Notes under the pieces: model-generated
Databases searched by the model: none
What the model saw: the letters and a program-made list of their open reading frames with translations, nothing else
Told to the model about the DNA's origin: nothing
Made by a program: the position numbers and the translations under genes
Assembly: GCA_016125185.1 (NCBI GenBank)
Contig: WGMG01000004.1
Span: 124,001 to 188,000, forward strand
Source: Armatimonadota bacterium
GTDB taxonomy: Bacteria; Armatimonadota; Fimbriimonadia; Fimbriimonadales; Fimbriimonadaceae
Reading direction: 5' to 3'
Length of the DNA stretch: 64,000 nucleotides
In this document: piece after piece, positions 50,371-58,326 of the stretch
Position numbering within the stretch: position 1 is the stretch's first letter
How the letters are laid out: each line of letters begins with the position of its first letter

Positions 50371-51455
50371 TAGAATAAGTCTTTTTCTGGAAATGCCCCG
50401 ATGATACGCTTTATTGTGTCATTGCAGTCTTTAACGAGCTTCCTTATTTCTAGCGAGTCTACATGTCGGTGAATTTTTCCATTGGCTTGCTCCAAAAGTA
50501 CGCTTGCTTTTCTGAGGTTCTCCTGAACTTCACTCTCTTCGCCACCAGCATATAAGTAGGCTTCGTCAATATCACCTCGTGTTCGTAGGCGTTCAAGCGA
50601 GATCGGATTGCGAAGAATCTCCGAGAGCTTATGCAGGTCGCGTGATTCTCGAAGAACGGGTAAAGATCCTTCGGTACCAAACATCATGTCAAGCAATTCC
50701 CTAGTTTGCTCAGATCGCTCCGGCGGAATCGGTTCTTGTTGTTCCTGGACTGGCTTGTTTGGGTCGACCCCGAAATGCTCCCTTATCCCTGTTTCGCTCA
50801 GAGCCCGAAAAAGGACGCTGAAGTCCTCCTCAACCTTTTCCGTATCTATTCCAAAAGTATTCTTTGCCTGTTCAACCATTCTGTAGGCAATGTAATTGTC
50901 TCTAACTTGCGGAGTTTTGCTGTTAATCAGTTTTGCAACTGTCTTCCAGTCTTTTTGCTGTTCAACATGCTGACTTATGAACCGTGCCTTGGCCAGCGGA
51001 TCCCACTTCTTGACTCCAGTAATGTGTCGAAAGCCAAGAAATGGTACGACTTCCTCCCGAGTTTGGTAAGTAATTACGGGTACTTGGGTGAGGTTCTGCT
51101 TGTTCTCCGCAGCTAGTTCTTCCCACTTTCGTGCTTGGGGAACCTTGAGTTCCACAGCCTTTTGAGGATGAAGAAGTAGCTTCAGTGCGGCAAGCCTTCG
51201 GTTGCCTTCAAGAACCACACATTCATTGTCTTGCGGGATTACGACCAAAGGCTCCTCTGAAAAATAGCCGTGGGCTACAAAGGACTCGCCTAGCTCTAGT
51301 AAGTCAAAGCCCCTTGCCAGTTCTTTTAGCAAGATGTCTTGGGAGGGATTGGGTCCAATATCGAGCCTGGGATTCTTTGGATCAAGTAGCAGTTCATCAA
51401 CAGTTTTGGCTTCTGGAAATTTGAACTCGAGCTGCGGCTGATGATGAGCGCTCAT
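50370..51455 (-). CDS. ParB/Srx-fold N-terminal domain protein
   Basis: 361 residues. Residues about 18-110 have the ParB-like fold: LLLDPKNPRLD, then a helix, EEPLVVIPQDNECVVLEGN and the signature EGNRRLAALKLL at 83-94. In ParB this fold binds and hydrolyses CTP; in other proteins it is a nuclease or regulator. The remainder is helical (QRKDW-type HTH region near 175-195, DWKTVAKLINSKTPQVRDN) and may bind DNA. The ATG at 51455 has TATGTT six bases upstream; a TTG start 90 bases earlier would lie against the flagellin stop and adds an unstructured Ser/Thr/Asn tract. It is coupled to the nuclease-like gene. Confidence 0.75.
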   Translation of the reverse strand: MSAHHQPQLEFKFPEAKTVDELLLDPKNPRLDIGPNPSQDILLKELARGFDLLELGESFVAHGYFSEEPLVVIPQDNECVVLEGNRRLAALKLLLHPQKAVELKVPQARKWEELAAENKQNLTQVPVITYQTREEVVPFLGFRHITGVKKWDPLAKARFISQHVEQQKDWKTVAKLINSKTPQVRDNYIAYRMVEQAKNTFGIDTEKVEEDFSVLFRALSETGIREHFGVDPNKPVQEQQEPIPPERSEQTRELLDMMFGTEGSLPVLRESRDLHKLSEILRNPISLERLRTRGDIDEAYLYAGGEESEVQENLRKASVLLEQANGKIHRHVDSLEIRKLVKDCNDTIKRIIGAFPEKDLF

Positions 51456-51461
51456 ATCACT

Positions 51462-51467
51462 AACATA
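51462..51467 (-). promoter_or_regulatory. Candidate leaderless -10 box for the ParB-like gene
   Basis: TATGTT on the minus strand, six bases before the ATG at 51455. Supports that start and a promoter separate from flagellin. Confidence 0.45.
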
Positions 51468-51550
51468 ATTTTGCTCAAGATTTGTTGAGTTTTGCGGCTT
51501 TTGAGTTTCTTTTGTGGTGCGAGAGTAACACTTCCTCGACTTCAAGCCAA

Positions 51551-52981
51551 CTACCCCTTCAACAGGTTCAGAACTGTCTGCGGCATCTGGTTCGCTTGCG
51601 CGAGGATGGCCACACCGGCCTGCTGGAGCACTTGGAACGTGGTGTACGTCGTCATTTCCGAAGCCATGTCCACATCGCGGATGGTGCTCTCCGACGCCGT
51701 CATGTTCTCCTTCGCCGCCGCCAAAGTGCGGTTATTCGAATCCAAAATGTACGAGCTGAACTGACCGATCTGGGCGCGAACCGCCGAAACCTGGTTGATG
51801 GCTCGGTCGATGACCTGCATCGAATTATTCAGGCTGGATGCGTTCGTCACGTCGATCGAATCGACGCTCATATTCGTCACCACGTCGGCGCCAAGTTGGT
51901 TGGCGGCCATGTTTGGCAACGCCAACTGAGAAGTTTGGCCAGACCCGGCTCCGAGCTGGAAGGTGGCGCTTCCCGGCGTCACCTGGCCGATGGTCATCGG
52001 GTAGCCCGCCGAAAGATTGCCGGCCGCCGTTAGGCGAACCATGTTGCCGTCGGAGTCGAAAAGGCTGAGGCCGTCGGTTCCGGCTCGTCCGCCGGTGAAC
52101 AGGGCCGAACCCATCGCCCCCATTGAGATCGAAGCGACCGGATTGGTGCCCGTAACCGTGGTGGGAGGTCCCGAACTAACGACGCCACCGGCGTCGGCAA
52201 AGCTGAGCGAGGCGTTTTGGCCGTAGGCGAGGGTCGAAAAAGTCAGTTGGTTGGTCGTGTTATTCCAGCTAGCGGTCACGCCGGTCGATGCGGACGCAGA
52301 GTTGACCGAGTTGGCGACCGAGGCACCAGTGGTTCCGGCCACAAACGTAAACGTGGTGCCGTTGATGCTGAACGAGCCGGGATTGAGGACGACGCCACCG
52401 GTGAGAGCAGACGAAGTCAGCGACCCCTGGGTGCCCGGCGTGACCGAATTGATGGTCATCAGAGCCTGAGCGGTGACCGGCGAACCCTTGAAGGTGCCAG
52501 CAAGCGAGATGCCGCCGACCTCGTTGGCCGCGCTGACCTGCGCCTGAATACCGGACGAGCCGTCGAGTAGGCGCTTGGAAGCAAACTGCGAGGTCTGGGC
52601 GATGCGGGTGATGCTCGCCGCGATACTGGAAAGCTGGTCTTGGTTGGCGCGAAGCTGGGTAGCGGAGAGGGTGGCGGTGTTGCCGGACGCGACCACAAGG
52701 GCCTTGGCGTCCGAAAGTAGCTGGTTGATTTCGGCGAGCGACGACTCGGCGGTCTTGGCAAAGTTGATGGCGTTCTGGTTGTTCTGAACCGCCGCGTCGA
52801 TGCCGTTGATCTGCGAGCGCAGGTTCTCGGAGGAGATGAGGCCCGAAGGATCGTCGGCCGCATGTGTGATGCGGAGGCCCGTGCTCAGCCGGTTGATGGA
52901 CGCGTTCAACGAATTCGAATTTACGTTGAGATTCGACTGTGCGACCAAAGCGGCGATGTTGGTATTGATTCGAAAAGACAT
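51551..52981 (-). CDS. fliC: Flagellin
   Basis: 476 residues. The conserved D0/D1 ends are complete: FRINTNIAALVAQSNLNVNS and LSTGLRITHAADDPSGLISS at the start, and ENMTASESTIRDVDMASEMT with QQAGVAILAQANQMPQTVLN at the end. The middle (about 150-370) is a variable Thr/Ser/Gly-rich D2/D3 region. It forms the flagellar filament after export by the flagellar secretion system. No other flagellar gene is in the window. It is divergent from the ABC permease. A good Shine-Dalgarno (AAGGG) precedes the ATG; no convincing sigma28 promoter was found. Confidence 0.96.
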   Translation of the reverse strand: MSFRINTNIAALVAQSNLNVNSNSLNASINRLSTGLRITHAADDPSGLISSENLRSQINGIDAAVQNNQNAINFAKTAESSLAEINQLLSDAKALVVASGNTATLSATQLRANQDQLSSIAASITRIAQTSQFASKRLLDGSSGIQAQVSAANEVGGISLAGTFKGSPVTAQALMTINSVTPGTQGSLTSSALTGGVVLNPGSFSINGTTFTFVAGTTGASVANSVNSASASTGVTASWNNTTNQLTFSTLAYGQNASLSFADAGGVVSSGPPTTVTGTNPVASISMGAMGSALFTGGRAGTDGLSLFDSDGNMVRLTAAGNLSAGYPMTIGQVTPGSATFQLGAGSGQTSQLALPNMAANQLGADVVTNMSVDSIDVTNASSLNNSMQVIDRAINQVSAVRAQIGQFSSYILDSNNRTLAAAKENMTASESTIRDVDMASEMTTYTTFQVLQQAGVAILAQANQMPQTVLNLLKG

Positions 52982-53101
52982 GTCACCCTTGCTTTGCGTG
53001 CCGTCGCTTCCATGTTTCGGCCGGTTTTTAACCTAGCAAAGCTACCAAAATTCATTGTCGGGCGAAACCCGATTTTATGAAGCCCGATTCGCGAAGAACG
53101 G

Positions 53102-53107
53102 TAAATT
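53102..53107 (+). promoter_or_regulatory. Candidate leaderless -10 box for the envelope operon
   Basis: TAAATT, six bases before the ATG at 53114, which heads a likely seven-gene operon. Confidence 0.45.
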
Positions 53108-53113
53108 ACCTCT

Positions 53114-54667
53114 ATGAGTTTGGTCAGCAAGGTCGGGAGGAAGCGTCCGCGAGCGCGAATCGCCCTGGCCGTGCTGTACGCCATCCTAACTTTTGGTGCG
53201 CTGACCACGCTGTACCCTTTCCTTTTGATGGTCAGCACCGGGCTGAAGGGGCCGACCGACCAAAGCGACAATGCGATCGTGCCGAAATACTTCGGCGACG
53301 ACAACGAACTGCTGGCCAAATACCTGGATGACAAGTACGCCGGCAACGACGGCGTGATCGCCAGTACGCGCTCCGGTCCAGATTCCAACGAGGTCGCGAA
53401 GTTCGACCAATTCTTGATGACTTTGCCCTTGGATATGTGGACGTCGGGCTTTCGGCTGGCGTCGAACCAGGTGACTAGCCGTCTGACCATGCGGTACCAG
53501 GAGTGGCTCCGAACCCGGTTCAAGACCGTCGATGACCTGAACAAGGCGTACATCGAAGAAAACATCGCCTTTCAAACCGTGATGCCACCCTCCGAACTGT
53601 TGGAGCGAGCCAGTTGGAAGCCGACGCCGGGGCAGAAGTACACCGACTGGCTGGAGTTCAAAGCGACGCTACCGGCGGAGTACCGAATTCCGATTCGGCG
53701 CACCCGGCTGTGGCAAGAGTTCCTGCGGGTCAAATTCCGCAACCGCATTGACGACGTGCCGGACTTCTTCAAGGTCCATAACGAAAAGAAGTTCGAGGAA
53801 CTGACCCTCGATTATCCGGAAGCAACCACGGTCGGAAACATCCAAGAAAACCTGATGCTTGAGTTCGAGCGCACCATGCCTGACCGTTATAAGCACGGAA
53901 CAGCCGAGGCGCTATGGGCCAAGGAGTCGCGGGAGGCGATGCCGATCGAGGCAAGCGAGCGGGCGTACGTCCGCGCCCACGAAGGCGAGATCAAGCGCAA
54001 TTTTGCCACCCGCAACTTCCGCTACGTGCTGGACTACGTGCTCCTGCATGGTACGGCCGTCCTCAACACCGCCATCTTCTGCGGGCTGGCGGTGCTCACT
54101 CAGCTTTTGGTCAACCCGTTAGCGGCCTATGCCCTATCGCGCTATCCAATCCGTTCGTCGGGCCGAATCCTGCTGTTCCTGCTCGCGACCATGGCGTTCC
54201 CTGCCGAGGTGGCCATGATCCCCGCGTTTCTGCTCCTCAAGAGCCTGCATCTGCTGAACACCTTCGCCGCGCTTATCCTGCCTTCGGCGGCCAGCGGGTA
54301 CATGATCTTTCTGCTCAAGGGCTTCTTCGATTCGCTTCCACAAGAGCTTTTCGAAGCCGGACAACTCGACGGCGCGCCGGAAACGACCCTCTTGACGCGC
54401 ATTGCCCTACCCCTCACGCGTCCGGTGCTGGGCTACCTGGCCCTCATGGCGTTCATGGCGTCGTACTCCACGTTCATGTTCGCGTTTCTGGTGGTGCAGG
54501 ATCAGAAGATGTGGACCCTGATGGTGTGGGTGTATCAGCTTCAAACCACCGCGCCGAAGGCGGTTGTGATGGCGGCCCTAGCGCTCGCGGCGCTGCCAAC
54601 ACTAGTGGTGTTCTTGTTCGCTCAGCGGGTGATTATGCGCGGCATCGTCCTTCCTGGGGAACGTTAG
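53114..54667 (+). CDS. MalG-type ABC transporter permease with a large extracytoplasmic insertion
   Basis: 517 residues against about 280 for a usual MalG-type sugar permease. TM1 is at about 17-40 (ALAVLYAILTFGALTTLYPF), followed by roughly 260 hydrophilic residues, then the normal five-helix core (about 305-510). The ATPase-coupling loop FEAGQLDGAPETTLLTRIAL and PLTRPVLGYLALMAFMASYS identify the family. The insertion, rich in Arg, Glu and Trp, has no recognised domain; it could contact a substrate-binding protein, as the MalF P2 loop does. No partner permease, ATPase or binding protein is adjacent. It heads the envelope operon. Confidence 0.85.
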   Translation: MSLVSKVGRKRPRARIALAVLYAILTFGALTTLYPFLLMVSTGLKGPTDQSDNAIVPKYFGDDNELLAKYLDDKYAGNDGVIASTRSGPDSNEVAKFDQFLMTLPLDMWTSGFRLASNQVTSRLTMRYQEWLRTRFKTVDDLNKAYIEENIAFQTVMPPSELLERASWKPTPGQKYTDWLEFKATLPAEYRIPIRRTRLWQEFLRVKFRNRIDDVPDFFKVHNEKKFEELTLDYPEATTVGNIQENLMLEFERTMPDRYKHGTAEALWAKESREAMPIEASERAYVRAHEGEIKRNFATRNFRYVLDYVLLHGTAVLNTAIFCGLAVLTQLLVNPLAAYALSRYPIRSSGRILLFLLATMAFPAEVAMIPAFLLLKSLHLLNTFAALILPSAASGYMIFLLKGFFDSLPQELFEAGQLDGAPETTLLTRIALPLTRPVLGYLALMAFMASYSTFMFAFLVVQDQKMWTLMVWVYQLQTTAPKAVVMAALALAALPTLVVFLFAQRVIMRGIVLPGER

Positions 54668-54705
54668 CCGCCGGTGAACCTGTTAGTACCAAAGGAGTAG
54701 ACTCC

Positions 54706-55389
54706 ATAACAGCAGTGAAGGACGGAATCGAGGAGAAGACAAAGGAGCCTATTCCCGTCCTTACGTGGACGCTGATTCTGCTCAACGTGGTCATCTACCT
54801 GTGGGATCGCCACTTCGGCTTTTTTGGCCCCGGATTCGTGTTTAGCGACCTCGCCATGCGTCCGCCCGAAGTCGTTCAGGCCATCAAAGGCACCACCGAT
54901 CCTTTCCCGCTGGTCACGCTCTTCACATCGATGTTTCTGCACGGAGGATTCCTCCATCTTTTTGCGAACATGATGTTCCTCGCCGTATTCGGTCCGCCGG
55001 TCGAGCAAGCGGTCGGACCATGGCGGTTCATGCTCTACTACCTGGCGTGGGGCGTGTTCGCGGCATTCTGCCAAATCTATGCCTCGCCGTACCGAAATGT
55101 GCCCACTCTCGGCGCATCGGGAGCCATCGGCGGCGTGCTGGGTTGCTACTTTCTTCTGTTCCCATCCAACCGGCTGCATGTACTCATCGCCGGTATCTGG
55201 GAGTTCGAAACCAAGGCCTGGATTCTCCTCGGCCTATGGTTCCTGTACCAAATTTTTGCCCGTCAGGAAGGTGTGGCCAACTGGGCGCATGTCGGCGGCT
55301 TTCTAGCGGGTATGGTTACGGTGCTCGTCATAGGGGGCCGGGAAGCGATCCTGCGCAATCACCCAGAACTGATCGAGGCAGACGACTAA
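54706..55389 (+). CDS. Rhomboid-family intramembrane serine protease
   Basis: 227 residues with six TM helices. SMFLHGGFLHLFANMMFLAV is the oxyanion/loop region, GASGAIGGVLG carries the nucleophile Ser138, and ANWAHVGGFLAG the catalytic His195. Rhomboids cut TM helices of other proteins. The start is unclear: AAAGGAG at 54691-54697 lies eight bases before an ATA codon (54706), while the first standard start, GTG at 54715, is seventeen bases away. Either leaves the domain complete. The next gene begins three bases after its stop. Confidence 0.9.
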   Translation: MTAVKDGIEEKTKEPIPVLTWTLILLNVVIYLWDRHFGFFGPGFVFSDLAMRPPEVVQAIKGTTDPFPLVTLFTSMFLHGGFLHLFANMMFLAVFGPPVEQAVGPWRFMLYYLAWGVFAAFCQIYASPYRNVPTLGASGAIGGVLGCYFLLFPSNRLHVLIAGIWEFETKAWILLGLWFLYQIFARQEGVANWAHVGGFLAGMVTVLVIGGREAILRNHPELIEADD

Positions 55390-55392
55390 GCA

Positions 55393-57261
55393 ATGGCGTT
55401 CTTCAAATCCTCAAAGGTATTCCTTCTCCTCGCAATTTTGACCTTGCTGCCCGCTCTGTACTCGGTCAAGAAGCGAATCAACGTCGAGAATGCCAACCAC
55501 AGCGTGCTGTTAGTGGCAGAAAGTGAAACGATTCAGTCACTGGCTGCGGCCCAGTCGATGACGCTCGACGACGCACTTACCAAGCTTCAAAAGATGGGCC
55601 TGAACGGCATCGTCCTGCCCGAAGAAACCATTGACGACATCCTCACCGACGGCAAAGTTCAACTGAACGGGATGACGGTGCAAAAGGACTCGCCCATTGC
55701 GTCGATGACGTTTGACGACCCCGCTACGGTCGACCGCGTGGTGAAGGGCTTGTCGATCCGCTTTGGCGCGCTCGTCCAATCGACGACTCTTCGCGAGGGT
55801 CGGCTGGCGTTGCCGCCCATCGACACGCAGACGCTCCGCGCCACCTCCATCGGCATCAATCCTCAGCTTTCGGCCCTGGCACAAAAGCACCACCTCACCA
55901 TCGTTGGTCGGTATTCCAACCCCACCGGCATCACGTCGCAAGCGGTGACGGAGACGATCAAATGGGCGAAGGACTCGGGAGTTAGCGTTTTCCTCCCTCA
56001 GGGTGACCAAGTCCTCGGTCGACGCGACGCGCTCGACACCATGAAGGACGCGTTGGTCGCTAACCAAATTTCGTATGCGTCGCCAGAATTTGCCAAGATC
56101 GGCGGCGACGAAGAGATGCTCCGCAAGATTCCCGAGCACGTGGTTCGCCTCCACTCTGCGCAGGCTGTCGAGCTCGACAAACTGAGCACCGATGCCGCTC
56201 TCGACCGATACTTGAAAGCGGCCAAGGAGCGGGACATGCGAGTGTTGCTCCTGCGTCCGTTGTCGCAAGCGTCTGACGCCCCGCTCGATTCCTTCGGCGA
56301 CTTCATCGGCTCGCTCAGCGACGGACTCTCGAAGAAGGGCCTGACCCTGGGAGACCCCGCGCCATTTACGGACCCGAACGTGCCGAAGCCGGTCAAGGTG
56401 CTGATCGGCATTTTCGGTGGCCTTGCCGCGCTTTGGGTTGCCATTCAGATGTTCGGCGAGCAGAAGGGCCTGGTGCTGGGCGGGCTCGCCTTCCTCGGTG
56501 TAGCGGCCGGATCGGCCCTCAAGGGAACTGGGCTTGAGGCTTCGGCCCTCATGCTCTCGATGGCGTTTCCGATTGGTGCCTACTATTGGCTGAAGGAGAC
56601 CAAGCCACATGCGCTGGTTGCTCTCGTCGGGCTGGCTTTCCTCTCGGTCATCGGTGGGTTCTGTGTGGCCGGTCTGATGAACTCGGTGCCGTACTATATC
56701 CGCGCCGAAACCTTCTCTGGCGTCAAAATTTCGGTCTTCCTTCCGATCTTCGTGATCGGTTTGGTGGCGTTCGCCGACTTTAACGACCTCAAGCAGGCGA
56801 TGAAGGACCCGATTACTTGGGGTGCGGCTGCGCTCGGGCTTGTAGTCCTCACGGTTCTTGGCATCATCATGATGCGCACCGGTAACGACAGCCCCAACAC
56901 CGTGAGCGGCGGCGAACTGGCGTTCCGTGGCATCTTGGAGGAGGTTCTGCCCGTCCGTCCGCGGTCGAAAGAATTCCTGCTGGGCTTCCCGGCGCTGACC
57001 TTCGGACTGTTCGTTTTGGACGCCGCAAAGTACCAATCCAGTCGACTTGGTAAGTTTTCGGGTTGGGTTTCTTTGTGTATCATGCTAGGATTTGTTGGGT
57101 TAACCGATTCGGTCAACACTTTGTGCCACCTCCACACTCCCGTGATGGTGAGCGTTTGGCGAGATGTGATCGGTCTATTGTTTGGGGCAGTGATAGGAGT
57201 CGGAGCATGGGTGTTGTTTAAGAAGAAAGTAATTGCCACGCTAGGGACCGAGAATGGCTAG
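55393..57261 (+). CDS. DUF5693 family membrane protein
   Basis: 622 residues. One TM helix near the N-terminus (VFLLLAILTLLPALYSV), an extracytoplasmic domain of about 290 residues (residues 30-320, with strands and helices like ALTKLQKMGLNGIVLPEETI), and seven to eight TM helices at about 335-615. DUF5693 proteins stand next to csaB in many bacteria and are thought to take part in making or exporting the polymer that CsaB pyruvylates; the exact role is unknown. It overlaps csaB by eight bases here, the same arrangement. Confidence 0.85.
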   Translation: MAFFKSSKVFLLLAILTLLPALYSVKKRINVENANHSVLLVAESETIQSLAAAQSMTLDDALTKLQKMGLNGIVLPEETIDDILTDGKVQLNGMTVQKDSPIASMTFDDPATVDRVVKGLSIRFGALVQSTTLREGRLALPPIDTQTLRATSIGINPQLSALAQKHHLTIVGRYSNPTGITSQAVTETIKWAKDSGVSVFLPQGDQVLGRRDALDTMKDALVANQISYASPEFAKIGGDEEMLRKIPEHVVRLHSAQAVELDKLSTDAALDRYLKAAKERDMRVLLLRPLSQASDAPLDSFGDFIGSLSDGLSKKGLTLGDPAPFTDPNVPKPVKVLIGIFGGLAALWVAIQMFGEQKGLVLGGLAFLGVAAGSALKGTGLEASALMLSMAFPIGAYYWLKETKPHALVALVGLAFLSVIGGFCVAGLMNSVPYYIRAETFSGVKISVFLPIFVIGLVAFADFNDLKQAMKDPITWGAAALGLVVLTVLGIIMMRTGNDSPNTVSGGELAFRGILEEVLPVRPRSKEFLLGFPALTFGLFVLDAAKYQSSRLGKFSGWVSLCIMLGFVGLTDSVNTLCHLHTPVMVSVWRDVIGLLFGAVIGVGAWVLFKKKVIATLGTENG

Positions 57262-58318
57262 GATAGTTCTGGCCGGCTACATCGGCTGCGGAAATCTTGG
57301 CGACGATTCGGTCATGATCGGCGTCGTCGATGGCCTCGGTGTGGGCCACGAATACCTCGTGTTGAGCGGCGACCCGGACGACACGTTCCGCTACTACGCC
57401 ATGCACGGCGTCCCGCGAAAGAACCTGAAGGAAGTCGAAGCGGCTATCAAAGCGAGTGATGCGCTGGTCTTCCCCGGCGGTTCGATCTTCCAGGACGTCA
57501 CCAGCGCCAAAAGCACGGTCTATTACACCGGCCTGATCAAGATGGCGAAGAAGCACAACAAGCGCGTTCTTCTCCTCAACCAGGGCGTCGGTCCGTTGAA
57601 CACCTGGATCGGTAAGAACCAGACGCGAACTGCGATGAGCTTGGCCGACCTGATCGTCGTGCGCGATCCGGGTTCGCTCAAGACTCTGACCGACCTTGGT
57701 GTCAACAAGAAGATTCACGTCGGCGCAGACAGCGCGCTCATCCTGCGCGAGCCGGTGCGCGAAGATGACGGCTCGTCGTACGGCATCGGCGCCATGAAAG
57801 CCGTGGCCTTGGCCCCGCGGCCTTGGAAGCGCAAGGGCGTCGATATCATCGAGCTCTTTGGCGAAACGTCGCGACTATTGTTTAACGCCGGATTCGTACC
57901 CACCCTCGTGGAAATGGATCCTTTCGAGGACGGAAAGATTCTGGAGGCGATCACCAAACAACAAGGTGGACGCATCCCGTTCCTCCGCAACTTGGGCTCT
58001 TCACGCATGGTTCAATTTCGTCTCGCGAGGATGGAAGGCGTGATCGGAATGCGCCTGCATGCGGGAATTTTGGCGACGACGGTCGGCGTGCCTCCGCTGA
58101 TGCTCAACTACGACCCCAAGGTAGCAGCGTTCGCCCGCCAAATCGACATCGGCCCGGCGCTCACCATCGAAGGATTGACCGCACCGAGATTATTTGAAGC
58201 ATTTATGGAGCATCACAAGGCAAAAGATGCCCATAAGGTTGTTATCCTAAAGAAGCGCGAGGAATTGAGAGAACAAGCCATGAAGGCGATTGAGCTCGCG
58301 AATCACTTCCTTAAATAA
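57254..58318 (+). CDS. csaB: Polysaccharide pyruvyl transferase CsaB
   Basis: 354 residues of the polysaccharide pyruvyl transferase family. Typical features are the start VLAGYIGCGNLGDDSVMIGV, FPGGSIFQDVTSAKSTVYYT, LLNQGVGPLNTW, and the C-terminal GVIGMRLHAGILATTVGVPP region that binds the donor. CsaB adds pyruvate ketals from phosphoenolpyruvate to a cell-wall polymer, creating the anchor for SLH domains of S-layer and outer-membrane proteins. SLH proteins are not in the window. The eight-base overlap couples it to the DUF5693 gene. Confidence 0.93.
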   Translation: MARIVLAGYIGCGNLGDDSVMIGVVDGLGVGHEYLVLSGDPDDTFRYYAMHGVPRKNLKEVEAAIKASDALVFPGGSIFQDVTSAKSTVYYTGLIKMAKKHNKRVLLLNQGVGPLNTWIGKNQTRTAMSLADLIVVRDPGSLKTLTDLGVNKKIHVGADSALILREPVREDDGSSYGIGAMKAVALAPRPWKRKGVDIIELFGETSRLLFNAGFVPTLVEMDPFEDGKILEAITKQQGGRIPFLRNLGSSRMVQFRLARMEGVIGMRLHAGILATTVGVPPLMLNYDPKVAAFARQIDIGPALTIEGLTAPRLFEAFMEHHKAKDAHKVVILKKREELREQAMKAIELANHFLK

Positions 58319-58326
58319 CCGTAAAG

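Noticed and set aside
51456-51545. TTG start 90 bases upstream for the ParB-like gene
   Set aside because: Abuts the flagellin stop, adds a disordered Ser/Thr/Asn tract, and the ATG at 51455 has a TATGTT box at the leaderless spacing.
52982-53090. Sigma28 promoter for flagellin
   Set aside because: A TAAA and a GCCCGACAA resemble the two elements, but the spacing is about 10 bases instead of about 15.
53914-54705. Long upstream extension of the rhomboid frame into the permease gene
   Set aside because: It lies wholly inside the permease gene in another frame and has Arg/Pro-rich nonsense composition; the rhomboid domain begins after 54706.
55537-57036. 499-codon open frame antisense to the DUF5693 gene
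   Set aside because: Arg/His/Glu-rich shadow translation; the plus strand has a coherent membrane topology.
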